Assembly: GCF_932526225.1 (NCBI RefSeq)
Contig: NC_064048.1
Span: 1,357,340-1,417,339 of the forward strand
Length of the DNA stretch: 60,000 nucleotides
Source of the DNA: Nematostella vectensis
Lineage: Eukaryota > Cnidaria > Anthozoa > Actiniaria > Edwardsiidae
Direction of reading: 5' to 3'
Shown here in pieces: positions 15,001 to 29,380 of the stretch (position 1 is the stretch's first letter; the number at the start of each line of letters is the position of its first letter). Under the pieces are notes generated by a model. The model ran no database searches, was not told where the DNA came from, and saw only the letters and a list, made by a program, of their open reading frames with translations. A program made the translations under genes and the position numbers.

Positions 15001-17000
15001 GAAGGGATGTGTGGTATACAAGTCAGAAGGGATGTGTGGTATACAAGAAGGGTTTTGTACAAAAAGGGATGGATGGCATACAAGAAGGGATGTGTGGTAT
15101 ACAAGAAGGGGTGGGTGGTATACACGAAGGGATGTGTGGTATACAAGAAGGGATGGGTGGTGTACAAGAAGGGATGGATGGTATACAAGAAGGGATGGGT
15201 GGTGTACAAGAAGGGATGGGTGGTATACAAGAAGGGATGGATGGTATACAAGAAGGGTGGTGTACAAAAAGGGATGGATGGTATACAAGAAGGGATGTGT
15301 GGTATACAAGAAGGGATGTGCGGTATACAAGAAGGGATGTGTGGTATACAAGAAGGGTTTTGTACAAGAAGGGATGGATGGCATACAAGAAGGGATGTGT
15401 GGTATACAAGAAGGGATGGGTGGTATACGAGAAGGGATGGGTTGTATACAAGAAGGGAGGGGTGGGTATACAAGAAGGGAAGGGTGGTATACAAGAAGGG
15501 TGTATACAAGATGGGATGGGTGGTATACAAGAAGGGATGGGTGGTATACAAGAAGGGAGGGGTGGGTATACAAGAAGGGAAGGGTGGTATACAAGAAGGT
15601 ATGGGTGGTATACAAGAAGGGATGGGTGGTATACAAGTAGGGATGGGTGGTATACGAGAAGGGATGGGTGGTGTACAAGAAGGGATGGGTGGTATACAAG
15701 AAGGGATGGATGGTATACAAGAAGGGTGGTGTACAAAAAGGGATGGATGGAATACAAGAAGGGATGTGTGGTATACAAGAAGGGTTTTGTACAAGAAGGG
15801 ATGGATGGCATACAAGAAGGGATTTGTGGTATACAAGAAGGGGTGGGTGGTATACACGAAGGGATGTGTGGTATACAGGAAGGGATGGGTGGTGTACAAG
15901 AAGGGATGGATGGTATACAAGAAGGGATGGGTGGTATACAAGAAGGGATGGGTGGTATACAAGAAGGGATGGGTGATATACAAGAAGGGATGGGTGGTAT
16001 ACACGAAGAGATGGGTGGTGTACAAGAAGGGATGGGTGTTATACAAGAAGGGATGGGTGGTATACAAGAAGGGATGGGTGGTATACGAGAAGGGATGGGT
16101 GGTGTACAAGAAGGGATGGGTGGTGTACAAGAAGGGATGGATGGTATACAAGAAGGGATGGGTGGTATACAAGAAGGGATGGGTGGTATACAAGAAGGGA
16201 TGGGTGATATACAAGAAGGGATGGGTGGTATACACGAAGGGATGGGTGGTGTACAAGAAGGGATGGGTGGTATACAAGAAGGGATGGATGGTATACAAGA
16301 AGGGTGGTGTACAAAAAGGGATGGATGGTATACAAGAAGGGATGTGTGGTATACAAGTCAGAAGGGATGTGTGGTATACAAGAAGGGTTTTGTACAAGAA
16401 GGGATGGATGGCATACAAGAAGGGATGTGTGGTATACAAGAAGGGGTGGGTGGTATACACGAAGGGATGTGTGGTATACAAGAAGGGATGGGTGGTGTAC
16501 AAGAAGGGATGGATGGTATACAAGAAGGGATGGGTGGTGTACAAGAAGGGATGGGTGGTATACAAGAAGGGATGGATGGTATACAAGAAGGGTGGTGTAC
16601 AAAAAGGGATGGATGGTATACAAGAAGGGATGTGTGGTATACAAGAAGGGATGTGTGGTATACAAGAAGGGATGTGTGGTATACAAGAAGGGTTTTGTAC
16701 AAGAAGGGATGGATGGCATACAAGAAGGGATGTGTGGTATACAAGAAGGGATGGGTGGTATACGAGAAGGGATGGGTGGTATACAAGAAGGAAGGGGTGG
16801 GTATACAAGAAGGGAAGGGTGGTATACAAGAAGGGTGTATACAAGATGGGATGGGTGGTATACAAGAAGGGATGGGTGGTATACAAGAAGGGATGGGTGG
16901 TATACGAGAAGGGATGGGTGGTAAACTAGAAGGGAGGGGTGGGTATACAAGAAGGGAAGTGTGGTATACAAGAAGGGTGGTAAACAAGAAGGGATGGGTG
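1..17000. repeat. Duplication at about 11-kb offset inside the array
   Basis: The left end of the window matches the stretch starting near 11118. The rare variant TACATAA is at 204 and 11321 (offset 11,117), the CAACAAGGTATGGG variants at about 392 and 11510 (offset 11,118), and the GGATGGAATAC variant at about 4461 and 15751. The CAAGTCAG markers at 3731 and 5066 match those at 15019 and 16354 (offset 11,288). Offsets change in steps; for example GAAGGGTTGT at 1721 and 12381 gives 10,660. The copies have therefore gained and lost blocks of several hundred bases. Exact ends were not determined. Confidence 0.7.
5955..8479. repeat. Higher-order repeat, about 1,031-bp period
   Basis: Within the 21-bp array, equivalent variant units recur at 5955, 6986 and 8017, exactly 1,031 bp apart. 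The rare motif TATATAAAAAAGGG occurs at about 6452 and again at 7483, the same spacing. 1,031 is not a multiple of 21 because each block includes shorter and longer units. The first two blocks differ at only a handful of positions that I noticed (for example TCGGGTGG near 6361 against ATGGGTGG near 7392). The third copy diverges after about 8460. Pairs with 1,030-bp spacing are also present at 17246/18276 and 23761/24791. Confidence 0.85.
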
Positions 17001-20000
17001 GTATACAAGAAGGGATGGGTGGTATACGAGAAGGGATGGGTGGTATACAAGAAGGGAGGGGTGGGTATACAAGAAGGGAAGGGTGGTATACAAGAAGGGT
17101 GTATACAAGATGGGATGGGTGGTATACAAGAAGGGATGGGTGGTATACAAGAAGGGAGGGGTGGGTATACAAGAAGGGAAGGGTGGTATACAAGAAGGTA
17201 TGGGTGGTATACAAGAAGGGATTGGTGGTATACAAGTAGGGATGGGTGGTATACGAGAAGGGATGGGTGGTGTACAAGAAGGGATGGGTGGTATACAAGA
17301 AGGGATGGATGGTATACAAGAAGGGTGGTGTACAAAAAGGGATGGATGGTATACAAGAAGGGATGTGTGGTATACAAGAAGGGTTTTGTACAAGAAGGGA
17401 TGGATGGCATACAAGAAGGGATTTGTGGTATACAAGAAGGGGTGGGTGGTATACACGAAGGGATGTGTGGTATACAGGAAGGGATGGGTGGTGTACAAGA
17501 AGGGATGGATGGTATACAAGAAGGGATGGGTGGTATACAAGAAGGGATGGGTGGTATACAAGAAGGGATGGGTGATATACAAGAAGGGATGGGTGGTATA
17601 CACGAAGAGATGGGTGGTGTACAAGAAGGGATGGGTGTTATACAAGAAGGGATGGGTGGTATACAAGAAGGGATGTGTGGTATACGAGAAGGGATGGGTG
17701 GTGTACAAGAAGGGATGGGTGGTGTACAAGAAGGGATGGATGGTATACAAGAAGGGATGGGTGGTATACAAGAAGGGATGGGTGGTATACAAGAAGGGAT
17801 GGGTGATATACAAGAAGGGATGGGTGGTATACACGAAGGGATGGGTGGTGTACAAGAAGGGATGGGTGGTATACAAGAAGGGATGGATGGTATACAAGAA
17901 GGGTGGTGTACAAAAAGGGATGGATGGTATACAAGAAGGGATGTGTGGTATACAAGTCAGAAGGGATGTGTGGTATACAAGAAGGGTTTTGTACAAGAAG
18001 GGATGGATGGCATACAAGAAGGGATGTGTGGTATACAAGAAGGGATGGGTGGTATACGAGAAGGGATGGGTGGTATACAAGAAGGGATGGGTGGGTATAC
18101 AAGAAGGGAAGGGTGGTATACAAGAAGGGTGTATACAAGATGGGATGGGTGGTATACAAGAAGGGATGGGTGGTATACAAGAAGGGAGGGGTGGGTATAC
18201 AAGAAGGGAAGGGTGGTATACAAGAAAGTATGGGTGGTATACAAGAAGGGATGGGTGGTATACAAGTAGGGATGGGTGGTATACGAGAAGGGATGGGTGG
18301 TGTACAAGAAGGGATGGGTGGTATACAAGAAGGGATGGATGGTATACAAGAAGGGTGGTGTACAAAAAGGGATGGATGGTATACAAGAAGGGATGTGTGG
18401 TATACAAGAAGGGTTTTGTACAAGAAGGGATGGATGGCATACAAGAAGGGATTTGTGGTATACAAGAAGGGGTGGGTGGTATACACGAAGGGATGTGTGG
18501 TATACAGGAAGGGATGGGTGGTGTACAAGAAGGGATGGATGGTATACAAGAAGGGATGGGTGGTATACAAGAAGGGATGGGTGGTATACAAGAAGGGATG
18601 GGTGATATACAAGAAGGGATGGGTGGTATACACGAAGAGATGGGTGGTGTACAAGAAGGGATGGGTGTTATACAAGAAGGGATGGGTGGTATACAAGAAG
18701 GGATGGGTGGTATACGAGAAGGGATGGGTGGTGTACAAGAAGGGATGGGTGGTGTACAAGAAGGGATGGATGGTATACAAGAAGGGATGGGTGGTATACA
18801 AGAAGGGATGGGTGGTATACAAGAAGGGATGGGTGGTATACAAGAAGGGATGGGTGGTATACACGAAAAGATGGGTGGTTTACAAGAAGGGATGGGTGGT
18901 ATACGAGAAGGGATGGGTGGTGTACAAGAAAGGATGGGTGGTATACAAGAAGGGATGGATGGTATACAAGAAGGGTGGTGTACAAAAAGGGATTGATGGT
19001 ATACAAGAAGGGATGTGTGGTATACAAGAAGGGATGTGTGGTATACAAGAAAGGTTTTGTACAAGAAGGGATGGATGGCATACAAGAAGGGATGTGTAAT
19101 ATACAAGAAGGGGTGGGTGGTATACACGAAGGAATGTGTGGTATACAAGAAGGGATGGGTGGTATACAAGAAGGGATGGATGGTATACAAGAAGGGATGG
19201 GTGGTATACAAGAAGGGATGGGTGGTATACAAGAAGGGATGGGTGATATACAAGAAGGGATGGGTGGTATACACGAAGAGATGGGTGGTGTACAAGAAGG
19301 GATGGGTGTTATACAAGAAGGGATGGGTGGTATACAAGAAGGGATGGGTGGTATACGAGAAGGGATGGGTGGTGTACAAGAAGGGATGGGTGGTGTACAA
19401 GAAGGGATGGATGGTATACAAGAAGGGATGGGTGGTATAAAAGAAGGGATGGGTGGTATACAGGAAGGGATGGGTGATATACAAGAAGGGATGGGTGGTA
19501 TACACGAAGGGATGGGTGGTGTACAAGAGGGGATGGGTGGTATACAAGAAGGGATGGATGGTATACAAGAAGGGTGGTGTACAAAAAGGGATGGATGGTA
19601 TACAAGAAGGGATGTGTGGTATACAAGTCAGAAGGGATGTGTGGTATACAAGAAGGGTTTTGTACAAGAAGGGATGGATGGCATACAAGAAGGGATGTGT
19701 GGTATACAAGAAGGGGTGGGTGGTATACACGAAGGGATGTGTGGTATACAAGAAGGGATGGGTGGTGTACAAGAAGGGATGGATGGTATACAAGAAGGGA
19801 TGGGTGGTGTACAAGAAGGGATGGGTGGTATACAAGAAGGGATGGATGGTATACAAGAAGGGTGGTGTACAAAAAGGGATGGATGGTATACAAGAAGGGA
19901 TGTGTGGTATACAAGAAGGGATGTGTGGTATACAAGAAGGGATGTGTGGTATACAAGAAGGGTTTTGTACAAGAAGGGATGGATGGCATACAAGAAGGGA

Positions 20001-23000
20001 TGTGTGGTATACAAGAAGGGATGGGTGGTATACGAGAAGGGATGGGTGGTATACAAAAAGGGAGGGGTGGGTATACAAGAAGGGAAGGGTGGTATACAAG
20101 AAGGGTGTATACAAGAAGGGAAGGGTGGTATACAAGAAGGTATGGGTGGTATACAAGAAGGGATGGGTGGTATACAAGTAGGGATGGGTGGTATACGAGA
20201 CGGGATGGGTGGTGTACAAGAAGGGATGGGTGGTATACAAGAAGGGATGGATGGTATACAAGAAGGGTGGTGTACAAAAAGGGATGGATGGTATACAAGA
20301 AGGGATGTGTGGTATACAAGTCAGAAGGGATGTGTGGTATACAAGAAGGGTTTTGTACAAGAAGGGATGGATGGCATACAAGAAGGGATGTGTGGTATAC
20401 AAGAAGGGGTAGGTGGTATACACGAAGGGATGTGTGGTATACAAGAAGGGATGGGTGGTGTACAAGAAGGGATGGATGGTATACAAGAAGGGATGGGTGG
20501 TGTACAAGAAGGGATGGGTGGTATACAAGAAGGGATGGATGGTATACAAGAAGGGTGGTGTACAAAAAGGGATGGATGGTATACAAGAAGGGATGTGTGG
20601 TATACAAGAAGGGATGTGTGGTATACAAGAAGGGTTTTGTACAAGAAGGGATGGATGGCATACAAGAAGGGATGTGTGGTATACAAGAAGGGATGGGTGG
20701 TATACGAGAAGGGATGGGTGGTATACAAGAAGGGAGGGGTGGGTATACAAGAAGGGAAGGGTGGTATACAAGAAGGGTGTATACAAGATGGGATGGGTGG
20801 TATACAAGAAGGGATGGGTGGTATACAAGAAGGGAGGGGTGGGTATACAAGAAGGGAAGGGTGGTATACAAGAAGGTATGGGTGGTATACAAGAAGGGAT
20901 GGGTGGTATACAAGTAGGGATGGGTGGTATACGAGAAGGGATGGGTGGTGTACAAGAAGGGATGGGTGGTATACAAGAAGGGATGGATGGTATACAAGAA
21001 GGGTGGTGTACAAAAAGGGATGGATGGTATACAAGAAGGGATGTGTGGTATACAAGAAGGGTTTTGTACAAGAAGGGATGGATGGCATACAAGAAGGGAT
21101 TTGTGGTATACAAGAAGGGGTGGGTGGTATACACGAAGGGATGTGTGGTATACAGGAAGGGATGGGTGGTGTACAAGAAGGGATGGATGGTATACAAGAA
21201 GGGATGGGTGGTATACAAGAAGGGATGGGTGGTATACAAGAAGGGATGGGTGATATACAAGAAGGGATGGGTGGTATACACGAAGAGATGGGTGGTGTAC
21301 AAGAAGGGATGGGTGTTATACAAGAAGGGATGGGTGGTATACAAGAAGGGATGGGTGGTATACGAGAAGGGATGGGTGGTGTACAAGAAGGGATGGGTGG
21401 TGTACAAGAAGGGATGGATGGTATACAAGAAGGGATGGGTGGTATACAAGAAGGGATGGGTGGTATACAAGAAGGGATGGGTGATATACAAGAAGGGATG
21501 GGTGGTATACACGAAAAGATGGGTGGTGTACAAGAAGGGATGGGTGTTAACAAGAAGGGATGGGTGGTATACAAGAAGGGATGGTTGGTATACAAGAAGG
21601 GATGGATGGTATACAAGAAGGGTGGTGTACAAAAAAGGGATGGATGGTATACAAAAAGGGATGTGTGGTATACAAGAAGGGATGTGTGGTATACAAGAAG
21701 GGTTTTGTACAAGAAGGGATGGATGGCATACAAGAAGGGATGTGTGGTATACAAGAAGGGGTGGGTGGTATACACGAAGGGATGTGTGGTATACAAGAAG
21801 GGATGGGTGGTGTACAAGAAGGGATGGATGGTATACGAGAAGGGATGGGTGGTATACAAGAAGGGAGGGATGGGTATACAAGAAGGTAAGGGTGGTATAC
21901 AAGAAGGGTGGTAAACAAGAAGGGATGGGTGGTATACAAGAAGGGATGGGTGGTATACAAGAAGGGATGGGTGATATACAAGAAGGGATGGTTGGTTTAC
22001 ACGAATGGATGGGTGGTATACAAGAAGGGATGGGTGGTGTACAAGAAGGTATGGGTGGTATACAAAAAGGGATGTGTGGTATACAAGAAGGGATGGGTGG
22101 TATACAAGAAGGGATGGGTGGTATACGAGAAGTGATGGGTGGTATACAAGAAGGGAGGGGTGGGTATACAAGAAGGGAAGGGTGGTATACAAGAAGGGAT
22201 GGGTGGTATACAAGAAGGGATGGATGGTATACAAGAAGGGTGGTGTACAAAAAGGGATGGATGGAATACAAGAAGGGATGTGTGGTATACAAGAAGGGTT
22301 TTGTACAAGAAGGGATGGATGGCATACAAGAAGGGATTTGTGGTATACAAGAAGGGGTGGGTGGTATACACGAAGGGATGTGTGGTATACAGGAAGGGAT
22401 GGGTGGTGTACAAGAAGGGATGGATGGTATACAAGAAGGGATGGGTGGTATACAAGAAGGGATGGGTGGTATACAAGAAGGGATGGGTGATATACAAGAA
22501 GGGATGGGTGGTATACACGAAGAGATGGGTGGTGTACAAGAAGGGATGGGTGTTATACAAGAAGGGATGGGTGGTATACAAGAAGGGATGGGTGGTATAC
22601 GAGAAGGGATGGGTGGTGTACAAGAAGGGATGGGTGGTGTACAAGAAGGGATGGATGGTATACAAGAAGGGATGGGTGGTATACAAGAAGGGATGGGTGG
22701 TATACAAGAAGGGATGGGTGATATACAAGAAGGGATGGGTGGTATACACGAAGGGATGGGTGGTGTACAAGAAGGGATGGGTGGTATACAAGAAGGGATG
22801 GATGGTATACAAGAAGGGTGGTGTACCAAAAAGGGATGGATGGTATACAAGAAGGGATGTGTGGTATACAAGTCAGAAGGGATGTGTGGTATACAAGAAG
22901 GGTTTTGTACAAGAAGGGATGGATGGCATACAAGAAGGGATGTGTGGTATACAAGAAGGGGCGGGTGGTATACACGAAGGGATGTGTGGTATACAAGAAG

Positions 23001-26000
23001 GGATGGGTGGTGTACAAGAAGGGATGGATGGTATACAAGAAGGGATGGGTGGTGTACAAGAAGGGATGGGTGGTATACAAGAAGGGATGGATGGTATACA
23101 AGAAGGGTGGTGTACAAAAAGGGATGGATGGTATACAAGAAGGGATGTGTGGTATACAAGAAGGGATGTGTGGTATACAAGAAGGGATGTGTGGTATACA
23201 AGAAGGGTTTTGTACAAGAAGGGATGGATGGCATACAAGAAGGGATGTGTGGTATACAAGAAGGGATGGGTGGTATACGAGAAGGGATGGGTGGTATACA
23301 AGAAGGGAGGGGTGGGTATACAATAAGGGAAGGGTGGTATACAAGAAGGGTGTATACAAGATGGGATGGGTGGTATACAAGAAGGGATGGGTGGTATACA
23401 AGAAGGGATGGGTGGTATACGAGAAGGGATGGGTGGTAAACTAGAAGGGAGGGGTGGGTATACAAGAAGGGAAGGGTGGTATACAAGAAGGGTGGTAAAC
23501 AAGAAGGGATGGGTGGTATACAAGAAGGGATGGGTGGTATACGAGAAGGGATGGGTGGTATACAAAAAGGGAGGGGTGGGTATACCAGAAGGGAAGGGTG
23601 GTATACAAGAAGGGTGTATACAAGATGGGATGGGTGGTATACAAGAAGGGATGGGTGGTATACAAGAAGGGAGGGGTGGGTATACAAGAAGGGAAGGGTG
23701 GTATACAAGAATGTATGGGTGGTATACAAGAAGGGATTGGTGGTATACAAGTAGGGATGGGTGGTATACGAGAAGGGATGGGTGGTGTACAAGAAGGGAT
23801 GGGTGGTATACAAGAAGGGATGGATGGTATACAAGAAGGGTGGTGTACAAAAAGGGATGGATGGTATACAAGAAGGGATGTGTGGTATACAAGAAGGGTT
23901 TTGTACAAGAAGGGATGGATGGCATACAAGAAGGGATTTGTGGTATACAAGAAGGGGTGGGTGGTATACACGAAGGGATGTGTGGTATACAGGAAGGGAT
24001 GGGTGGTGTACAAGAAGGGATGGATGGTATACAAGAAGGGATGGGTGGTATACAAGAAGGGATGGGTGGTATACAAGAAGGGATGGGTGATACACAAGAA
24101 GGGATGAGTGGTATACACGAAGAGATGGGTGGTGTACAAGAAGGGATGGGTGTTATACAAGAAGGGATGGGTGGTATACAAGAAGGGATGGGTGGTATAC
24201 GAGAAGGGATGGGTGGTGTACAAGAAGGGATGGGTGGTGTACAAGAAGGGATGGATGGTATACAAGAAGAGATGGGTGGTATACAAGAAGGGATGGGTGG
24301 TATACAAGAAGGGATGGGTGATATACAAGAAGGGATGGGTGGTATACACGAAGGGATGGGTGGTGTACAAGAAGGGATGGGTGGTATACAAGAAGGGATG
24401 GATGGTATACAAGAAGGGTGGTGTACAAAAAGGGATGGATGGTATACAAGAAGGGATGTGTGGTATACAAGTCAGAAGGGATGTGTGGTATACAAGAAGG
24501 GTTTTGTACAAGAAGGGATGGATGGCATACAAGAAGGGATGTGTGGTATACAAGAAGGGATGGGTGGTATACGAGAAGGGATGGGTGGTATACAAGAAGG
24601 GAGGGGTGGGTATACAAGAAGGGAAGGGTGGTATACAAGAAGGGTGTATACAAGATGGGATGGGTGGTATACAAGAAGGGATGGGTGGTATACAAGAAGG
24701 GAGGGGTGGGTATACAAGAAGGGAAGGGTGGTATACAAGAAGGTATGGGTGGTATACAAGAAGGGATGGGTGGTATACAAGTAGGGATGGGTGGTATACG
24801 AGAAGGGATGGGTGGTGTACAAGAAGGGATGGGTGGTATACAAGAAGGGATGGATGGTATACAAGAAGGGTGGTGTACAAAAAGGGATGGATGGTATACA
24901 AGAAGGGATGTGTGGTATACAAGAAGAGTTTTGTACAAGAAGGGATGGATGGCATACAAGAAGGGATTTGTGGTATACAAGAAGGGGTGGGTGGTATACA
25001 CGAAGGGATGTGTGGTATACAGGAAGGGATGGGTGGTGTACAAGAAGGGATGGATGGTATACAAGAAGGGATGGGTGGTATACAAGAAGGGATGGGTGGT
25101 ATACAAGAAGGGATGGGTGATATACAAGAAGGGATGGGTGGTATACACGAAGAGATGGGTGGTGTACAAGAAGGGATGGGTGTTATACAAGAAGGGATGG
25201 GTGGTATACAAGAAGGGATGGGTGGTATACGAGAAGGGATGGGTGGTGTACAAGAAGGGATGGGTGGTGTACAAGAAGGGATGGATGGTATACAAGAAGG
25301 GATGGGTGGTATACAAGAAGGAATGGGTGGTATACAAGAAGGGATGGGTGATATACAAGAAGGGATGGGTGGTATACACGAAAAGATGGGTGGTTTACAA
25401 GAAGGGATGGGTGGTATACGAGGAGGGATGGGTGGTGTACAAGAAAGGATGGGTGGTATACAAGAAGGGATGGATGGTATACAAAAAGGGTGGTGTACAA
25501 AAAGGGATGGATGGTATACAAGAAGGGATGTGTGGTATACAAGAAGGGATGTGTGGTATACAAGAAGGGTTTTGTACAAGAAGGGATGGATGGCATACAA
25601 GAAGGGATGTGTAATATACAAGAAGGGGTGGGTGGTATACACGAAGGAATGTGTGGTATACAAGAAGGGATGGGTGGTATACAAGAAGGGATGGATGGTA
25701 TACAAGAAGGGATGGGTGGTATACAAGAAGGGATGGGTGGTATACAAGAAGGGATGGGTGATATACAAGAAGGGATGGGTGGTATACACGAAGAGATGGG
25801 TGGTGTACAAGAAGGGATGGGTGTTATACAAGAAGGGATGGGTGGTATACAAGAAGGGATGGGTGGTATACGAGAAGGGATGGGTGGTGTACAAGAAGGG
25901 ATGGGTGGTGTACAAGAAGGGATGGATGGTATACAAGAAGGGATGGGTGGTATACAAGAAGGGATGGGTGGTATACAAGAAGGGATGGGTGATATACAAG

Positions 26001-29000
26001 AAGGGATGGGTGGTATACACGAAGGGATGGGTGGTGTACAAGAAGGGATGGGTGGTATACAAGAAGGGATGGATGGTATACAAGAAGGGTGGTGTACAAA
26101 AAGGGATGGATGGTATACAAGAAGGGATGTGTGGTATACAAGTCAGAAGGGATGTGTGGTATACAAGAAGGGTTTTGTACAAGAAGGGATGGATGGCATA
26201 CAAGAAGGGATGTGTGGTATACAAGAAGGGGTGGGTGGTATACACGAAGGGATGTGTGGTATACAAGAAGGGATGGGTGGTGTACAAGAAGGGATGGATG
26301 GTATACAAGAAGGGATGGGTGGTGTACAAGAAGGGATGGGTGGTATACAAGAAGGGATGGATGGTATACAAGAAGGGTGGTGTACAAAAAGGGATGGATG
26401 GTATACAAGAAGGGATGTGTGGTATACAAGAAGGGATGTGTGGTATACAAGAAGGGATGTGTGGTATACAAGAAGGGTTTTGTACAAGAAGGGATGGATG
26501 GCATACAAGAAGGGATGTGTGGTATACAAGAAGGGATGGGTGGTATACGAGAAGGGATGGGTGGTATACAAGAAGGGAGGGGTGGGTATACAAGAAGGGA
26601 AGGGTGGTATACAAGAAGGGTGTATACAAGAAGGGAAGGGTGGTATACAAGAAGGTATGGGTGGTATACAAGAAGGGATGGGTGGTATACAAGTAGGGAT
26701 GGGTGGTATACGAGAAGGGATGGGTGGTGTACAAGAAGGGATGGGTGGTATACAAGAAGGGATGGATGGTATACAAGAAGGGTGGTGTACAAAAAGGGAT
26801 GGATGGTATACAAGAAGGGATGTGTGGTATACAAGTCAGAAGGGATGTGTGGTATACAAGAAGGGTTTTGTACAAGAAGGGATGGATGGCATACAAGAAG
26901 GGATGTGTGGTATACAAGAAGGGGTAGGTGGTATACACGAAGGGATGTGTGGTATACAAGAAGGGATGGGTGGTGTACAAGAAGGGATGGATGGTATACA
27001 AGAAGGGATGGGTGGTGTACAAGAAGGGATGGGTGGTATACAAGAAGGGATGGATGGTATACAAGAAGGGTGGTGTACAAAAAGGGATGGATGGTATACA
27101 AGAAGGGATGTGTGGTATACAAGAAGGGATGTGTGGTATACAAGAAGGGATGTGTGGTATACAAGAAGGGTTTTGTACAAGAAGGGATGGATGGCATACA
27201 AGAAGGGATGTGTGGTATACAAGAAGGGATGGGTGGTATACGAGAAGGGATGGGTGGTATACAAGAAGGGAGGGGTGGGTATACAAGAAGGGAAGGGTGG
27301 TATACAAGAAGGGTGTATACAAGATGGGATGGGTGGTATACAAGAAGGGATGGGTGGTATACAAGAAGGGAGGGGTGGGTATACAAGAAGGGAAGGGTGG
27401 TATACAAGAAGGTATGGGTGGTATACAAGAAGGGATGGGTGGTATACAAGTAGGGATGGGTGGTATACGAGAAGGGATGGGTGGTGTACAAGAAGGGATG
27501 GGTGGTATACAAGAAGGGATGGATGGTATACAAGAAGGGTGGTGTACAAAAAGGGATGGATGGTATACAAGAAGGGATGTGTGGTATACAAGAAGGGTTT
27601 TGTACAAGAAGGGATGGATGGCATACAAGAAGGGATTTGTGGTATACAAGAAAGGGTGGGTGGTATACACGAAGGGATGTGTGGTATACAGGAAGGGATG
27701 GGTGGTGTACAAGAAGGGATGGATGGTATACAAGAAGGGATGGGTGGTATACAAGAAGGGATGGGTGGTATACAAGAAGGGATGGGTGATATACAAGAAG
27801 GGATGGGTGGTATACACGAAGAGATGGGTGGTGTACAAGAAGGGATGGGTGTTATACAAGAAGGGATGGGTGGTATACAAGAAGGTATGGGTGGTATACG
27901 AGAAGGGATGGGTGGTGTACAAGAAGGGATGGGTGGTGTACAAGAAGGGATGGATGGTATACAAGAAGGGATGGGTGGTATACAAGAAGGGATGGGTGGT
28001 ATACAAGAAGGGATGGGTGATATACAAGAAGGGATGGGTGGTATACACGAAAAGATGGGTGGTGTACAAGAAGGGATGGGTGTTAACAAGAAGGGATGGG
28101 TGGTATACAAGAAGGGATGGTTGGTATACAAGAAGGGATGAATGGTATACAAGAAGGGTGGTGTACAAAAAAGGGATGGATGGTATACAAAAAGGGATGT
28201 GTGGTATACAAGAAGGGATGTGTGGTATACAAGAAGGGTTTTGTACAAGAAGGGATGGATGGCATACAAGAAGGGATGTGTGGTATACAAGAAGGGGTGG
28301 GTGGTATACACGAAGGGATGTGTGGTATACAAGAAGGGATGGGTGGTGTACAAGAAGGGATGGATGGTATACGAGAAGGGATGGGTGGTATACAAGAAGG
28401 GAGGGGTGGGTATACAAGAAGGGAAGGGTGGTATACAAGAAGGGTGGTAAACAAGAAGGGATGGGTGGTATACAAGAAGGGATGGGTGGTATACAAGAAG
28501 GGATGGGTGATATACAAGAAGGGATGGTTGGTTTACACGAATGGATGGGTGGTATACAAGAAGGGATGGGTGGTGTACAAGAAGGTATGGGTGGTATACA
28601 AGAAGGGATGGGTGGTATACAAGAAGGGATGGATGGTATACAAGAAGGGTGGTGTACAAAAAGGGATGGATGGTATACAAGAAGGGATGTGTGGTATACA
28701 AGAAGGGTTTTGTACAAGAAGGGATGGATGGCATACAAGAAGGGATGTGTGGTATACAAGAAGGGGTGGGTGGTATACACGAAGGAATGTGTGGTATACA
28801 AGAAGGGATGGGTGGTGTACAAGAAGGGATGGATGGTATACAAGAAGAGATGGGTGGTATACAAGAAGGGATGGGTGGTATACAAGAAGGGAGGAGTGGT
28901 ATACAAGAAGGGATGGGTGGTATACAAGAAGGGATGGGTGGTATACAAGAAGGGATGTGTAGTATACAAGAAGGGATGGGTGGTTTACACGAAGGGATGG

Positions 29001-29380
29001 GTGGTAAACAAGAAGAGATGGGTGGTGTACAAGAAGGGAAGGGTGGTATACAAGAAGGGATGTGTGGTTTACAAGAAGGGATGGGTGGTATACAAGAAGT
29101 GATGGGTGGTATACTAGAAGGGATGGGTGGTATACAAGAAGGGAAGGGTGGTATACAAGAAGGGAGGTAAACAAGAAGGGATGGGTGGTATACAAGAAGG
29201 GATGGGTGGTATACAAAAAGGGATGGGTGGTATACAAGAAGGGAGGGGTGGGTATACAAGAAGGGAAGGGTGGTATACAAGAAGGGATGGGTGGTATACA
29301 AGAAGGGATGGGTGGTATACAAGAAGGGATGGGTGGTATACAAGAAGGTATGGGTGCTATACAAGAAGGTATGGTGTACA
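16354..29380. repeat. 6.5-kb segmental duplication inside the array
   Basis: The marker CAAGTCAG occurs at about 16354, 17952, 19625 and 20318, and again at 22870, 24469, 26139 and 26832: the same order, each pair about 6,515 bp apart. Another marker, GTTAAC, occurs at 21546 and 28082 (6,536 bp apart) and a third time at 32599. This indicates a tandem duplication of a block of about 6.5 kb, with a partial further copy around 31.9-33.1 kb. The right-hand limit is approximate. Confidence 0.75.
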
